Assembly: GCA_964623735.1 (NCBI GenBank)
Contig: CAZUVE010000032.1
Span: 1-22,805, forward strand
DNA: 22,805 nucleotides
DNA from: SW-9-67-25 sp964623735
GTDB taxonomy: Archaea > Halobacteriota > Halobacteria > Halobacteriales > Haloarculaceae
Direction of reading: 5' to 3'
This document shows, one piece after another, positions 20,840 through 22,805 of the stretch. Below the pieces are notes generated by a model. It did not search any database, had not been told where the DNA came from, and saw only the letters and a program-made list of their open reading frames with translations. The translations under genes were made by a program, and so were the position numbers. The stretch's first letter is position 1. Every line of letters begins with the position of its first letter.

Positions 20840-21763
20840 CTACCGCTGGAGCCGTGCGACGGGCCCGCAGTCTCGCTTTTCCACCTCGACGAGCCCGTCG
20901 TCGGCCAGGTCGTCCAGGAGGTCCCGGAGCCACTCGCGGCCGTACTCGCCGTCGGGGACGTAGTCGACGCGCACCCGCGGCCCGAGTTCGTCCAGCCCGA
21001 GGGGACCGTGTCCGCCGAGCGCGCCGACGATCCTGCCACGGAACTGCCGGCGCGACCCATCGAAGTCGGGCTGGTCGGGAACGTCGGGAGCAGTGAAGTC
21101 ACCCGTCTCGTAGGCGCGACACTGCCGCCGCCAGGGACACTCCTCGCCGTCACACCGGGGAGTTTTCCGGCAGGCTACGCCGCCCAGTTCCATGATTGCG
21201 TTGTTCCAGACGCGCGACTCCCCGTCGGGCACGAGCCGGTTCGCGGCGCGCTCGAACGCCGGGTCCGAGTCCTGGACACCGAACGCGCGGTAGAGCACAC
21301 GCTTGACGTTGGTGTCGACAACGGCGTCGCCGTTATCGAACGCGAAGCTGGCCACCGCGTTCGCGGTGTACGGGCCGACGCCCATCAGTTCGGCGAGTTC
21401 GCCGGGCTCGCGGGGGAACCGGCCGCCGTGGTCGGTCACGACCTGTCCGGCGGTCTCGTGGAGGTACCGTGCGCGATTGTTGTACCCGAGACTGTGGTCG
21501 GTCCAGAAGGCGACGACCTCCGCGCGGTCGGCCGCCGCGAGGTCCTCGACGGTCGGCCACCGCGCGAGGAACGACTCCCAGGCGTCGACGACCCGTCCGA
21601 GCTGTGTCTGCTGGCTCATCACCTCCGAGACTAGGATCTCGTAGGGATCGGTCGTCTCGCGCCAGGGGAACTCGCGGTGGTCGGCCTCGTACCACTCGAC
21701 GAGCGCCTCGCGGACTGCCGCGAGGTCGACGCTGTCCAGCGGATCCCCGACCCCGTCGCTCAT
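20840..21763 (-). CDS. mutY: A/G-specific adenine glycosylase MutY
   Basis: This 307-aa HhH-GPD glycosylase removes adenine opposite 8-oxoguanine in base-excision repair. It has FPWRETTDPYEILVSEVMSQQTQ with the catalytic Glu (E47), LMGVGPYTANAVASFAF (127-143, helix-hairpin-helix) and VVDTNVKRV with the catalytic Asp (D150). Four Cys form the iron-sulfur cluster at 198, 204, 209 and 215. The Cys spacing is 5-4-5 rather than the E. coli MutY 6-2-5. The C-terminal third (about 230-307) is a winged-helix-like domain, not the bacterial NUDIX-type 8-oxoG reader, as expected in haloarchaea. ATG 21763 starts just before the conserved region. A 125-nt gap with hairpins separates it from the exporter gene. 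Confidence 0.93.
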   Translation of the reverse strand: MSDGVGDPLDSVDLAAVREALVEWYEADHREFPWRETTDPYEILVSEVMSQQTQLGRVVDAWESFLARWPTVEDLAAADRAEVVAFWTDHSLGYNNRARYLHETAGQVVTDHGGRFPREPGELAELMGVGPYTANAVASFAFDNGDAVVDTNVKRVLYRAFGVQDSDPAFERAANRLVPDGESRVWNNAIMELGGVACRKTPRCDGEECPWRRQCRAYETGDFTAPDVPDQPDFDGSRRQFRGRIVGALGGHGPLGLDELGPRVRVDYVPDGEYGREWLRDLLDDLADDGLVEVEKRDCGPVARLQR

Positions 21764-21810
21764 TGTCGTGTGGTTGTGGCCGGCGCCGCTTGTGTGTGGC
21801 GGTCCGGCTC

Positions 21811-21859
21811 ACAGGGACCCCTGTCGGCGGTTCGGCCACGAGCACCCGACAGGGGGTGC
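21811..21859. promoter_or_regulatory. Hairpin-forming element between the GDT1-type gene and mutY
   Basis: Arms CCCCTGTCGG (21818-21827) and CCGACAGGGG (21846-21855) form a perfect 10-bp inverted repeat with an 18-nt loop. Smaller inverted repeats (ACAGGG/CCCTGT at 21811-21824; GCACCC/GGGTGC at 21842-21859) overlap each arm. On the minus strand it follows the exporter stop and precedes mutY by 48-96 nt. It could be a transcript-end or regulatory element. Confidence 0.5.
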
Positions 21860-21874
21860 GATCCGGTACAGAAC

Positions 21875-21889
21875 TACAGCAGTCCGTAT
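21875..21889. repeat. Dispersed 15-mer, copy 2
   Basis: TACAGCAGTCCGTAT is identical to 9850-9864. Its last base is the first base (genome order) of the GDT1-type stop codon, so on the minus strand the motif lies directly 3' of that gene. Confidence 0.6.
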
Positions 21890-22596
21890 CAGATCGCCGT
21901 CCAGGCAGCGAGGACGAGTTCCGCGATTGTTCCGACGACCGTCTCCCAGACCGAGAAGCCGGTTGCGACGGCCAGCAGCGTATCGAGCGCGAAGAAGACG
22001 AAGATGGCCGCCGCAGCGAAGTGCGCCTTCCGGAAGTCCATCCGGCCTGCGAACCGGTGGAACAGGAGCGCGTTCGCGAGGCTCACGGGGATGATTGCCA
22101 GCATCTCGCCGACCCAGATGGCCGGCGACGCGCCGTACTGGACCGCCAGACTGATCGTGATGAGCTGGGTCTTGTCGCCGAACTCCCCGACGGCCATCAT
22201 CGAGAAGATGCCCAGGAAGGTGGCGAGGGTGTCGGGGAGTTGTACGCCGAGTATCTCGATGTCGCGCTCGCCAGCGGAACTCCCGAAGCCGCCGTCAGTC
22301 TCGGCGGGGATCTCGTCGTCCGCCGGCGCCGACCTGTACAGCATGAGGCCGAACACAAGAAAGAGCGCCGCGGTGATGAGGTCGAGATACACCCCCGGCA
22401 ACGCGTCGCGGATGGCGCTCCCGAAGGCAATCTCGACGGCCGTCCAGCCCGCAAAGGCGCTCCCGGCGGCCGCCACCACGAGATACGGGCTGTACCGGGT
22501 CGAGAGGCCCGCAATGATGAACTGTACTTTCTCGCCCGGGAGCACGGCGAGCTGGAACCCGAAGGCGACGACGGCTATCTCGACGAAGCCGGCCAT
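21889..22596 (-). CDS. UPF0016/GDT1 (TMEM165-like) cation exporter
   Basis: This 235-aa integral membrane protein has two homologous halves of three helices each. The second half has the family signature GEFGDKTQ (E138, D141). The first half has the diverged version LPGEKVQF (19-26) seen in haloarchaeal members. The linker at about 88-115 is acidic. GDT1 proteins exchange Mn2+ or Ca2+ for protons, and prokaryotic members export manganese, so this probably protects the cell from Mn excess. ATG 22596 is preceded by GGGGGTGA about 8-15 nt upstream, a likely ribosome binding site, and the TATA box is some 70 nt upstream, so the message is leadered. A palindrome downstream of that TATA suggests metal-responsive control. 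Confidence 0.88.
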   Translation of the reverse strand: MAGFVEIAVVAFGFQLAVLPGEKVQFIIAGLSTRYSPYLVVAAAGSAFAGWTAVEIAFGSAIRDALPGVYLDLITAALFLVFGLMLYRSAPADDEIPAETDGGFGSSAGERDIEILGVQLPDTLATFLGIFSMMAVGEFGDKTQLITISLAVQYGASPAIWVGEMLAIIPVSLANALLFHRFAGRMDFRKAHFAAAAIFVFFALDTLLAVATGFSVWETVVGTIAELVLAAWTAI

Positions 22597-22650
22597 CTGT
22601 GGGTCACCCCCGGTAGCGAACGGTCGACTGAGGTCATCTCACGGGAGTAT

Positions 22651-22673
22651 TTAGATATATCTAATTTATAAAT
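22651..22673 (-). promoter_or_regulatory. TATA box and palindromic operator of the GDT1-type exporter
   Basis: TTTATAAA (22665-22672) is a good TATA box for the minus strand. Immediately downstream lies the perfect 14-bp palindrome TTAGATATATCTAA (22651-22664), between the box and the predicted transcript start near 22640. Another ATCTAA is at 22681-22686. That is a classic repressor position. A DtxR/MntR-type regulator is a candidate because the gene exports a metal. Confidence 0.6.
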
Positions 22674-22745
22674 CTGTGGAATCTAAATGGCGACCGAGCG
22701 CGGCGGTTTACGCAACTCCTTTGTGCCGGTGTCCCAGTCGAGACT

Positions 22746-22805
22746 GTGAACGAGCGGTGTAACGTCTCGCCGGCGATTATCGACCAGCACTACGACGTCC
22801 GGTCC
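22746..22805 (+). CDS. Unidentified gene, first 20 codons
   Basis: A GTG at 22746 opens a frame to the window edge (VNERCNVSPAIIDQHYDVRS). Third positions are about 90 percent G or C, much higher than in the opposite reading, which favours this strand. A CCTTTGTG box lies about 20-28 nt upstream. The product is not recognisable from so short a piece. It is divergent from the GDT1-type gene and may share its regulatory region. Confidence 0.4.
   Translation, partial: MNERCNVSPAIIDQHYDVRS

Noticed and set aside
20543..21634. 363-codon plus-strand frame antisense to the coiled-coil gene and mutY
   Set aside because: Ser-rich start and no domain; MutY on the opposite strand has all catalytic residues.
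22684..22805. Minus-strand frame entering from the right edge and ending at 22684
   Set aside because: Third-position GC is only about two thirds, lower than for the plus-strand reading from 22746, and no family was recognised. It remains possible because the window ends here.

Overview
The window is a haloarchaeal (class Halobacteria) chromosome segment. It is very GC-rich and nearly wall-to-wall coding. The proteins are strongly acidic, start codons are ATG or GTG with short or absent leaders, and TATA boxes lie about 25-30 nt upstream of many starts. Several products belong to families known mainly from haloarchaea (DUF5797, DUF5788, DUF5799, DUF7331 and DUF6735 types) or archaea generally (archease, PriS, GINS, NucS/EndoMS, PGF-CTERM proteins). 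No rRNA, tRNA, CRISPR array or intact insertion sequence was seen. The genus cannot be fixed from the sequence alone.

Layout. Positions 1-4062 are a minus-strand block. Read in transcription order it holds a 66-aa small protein overlapping archease, a 65-aa zinc-ribbon protein, DUF5788, DNA polymerase X (PolX), a Mut7-C RNase-type protein, and the N-terminal 140 codons of a DUF5797 protein that leaves the window. Positions 4199-7439 are plus strand: a GNAT acetyltransferase, a hypoxanthine-type phosphoribosyltransferase, and the replication pair PriS-GINS, which overlap by 4 nt. Positions 7440-9575 hold a Tat-exported HtrA-like lipoprotein protease divergent from a metallo-beta-lactamase-fold hydrolase. 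After a 327-nt gap come DUF5799 (plus) and, tail to tail with it, a 27-codon antitoxin-like micro-gene. LeuB (minus) and a 700-aa cell-surface metallopeptidase-like PGF-CTERM protein (plus) diverge around a perfect palindrome. ThiD-ThiN (minus) ends inside the tail of that surface protein. A DUF7331 micro-protein precedes MutS. MutS is followed, with one base between stop codons, by the convergent non-canonical mismatch endonuclease NucS. Beyond NucS are a highly structured non-coding stretch, DUF6735, a wrecked MFS transporter, a coiled-coil membrane protein, MutY, a GDT1/UPF0016 cation exporter with a palindromic operator-like site, and the first codons of an unidentified gene.

How the genes fit together. 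The window is rich in genome-maintenance genes: PolX, PriS, GINS, MutS, NucS and MutY. Two mismatch-handling systems (MutS and NucS/EndoMS) sit side by side and no mutL is present here. Other genes are housekeeping: leucine and thiamine synthesis, purine salvage, RNA ligation support through archease, envelope proteolysis and metal export.

The best leads for something undescribed are the folded non-coding segment at about 18961-19104 upstream of nucS, the palindromes at 11667-11688 and 22651-22664 that sit in promoters, an intergenic 15-mer repeated 12 kb apart, and the very short antitoxin-like gene at 10364-10447.
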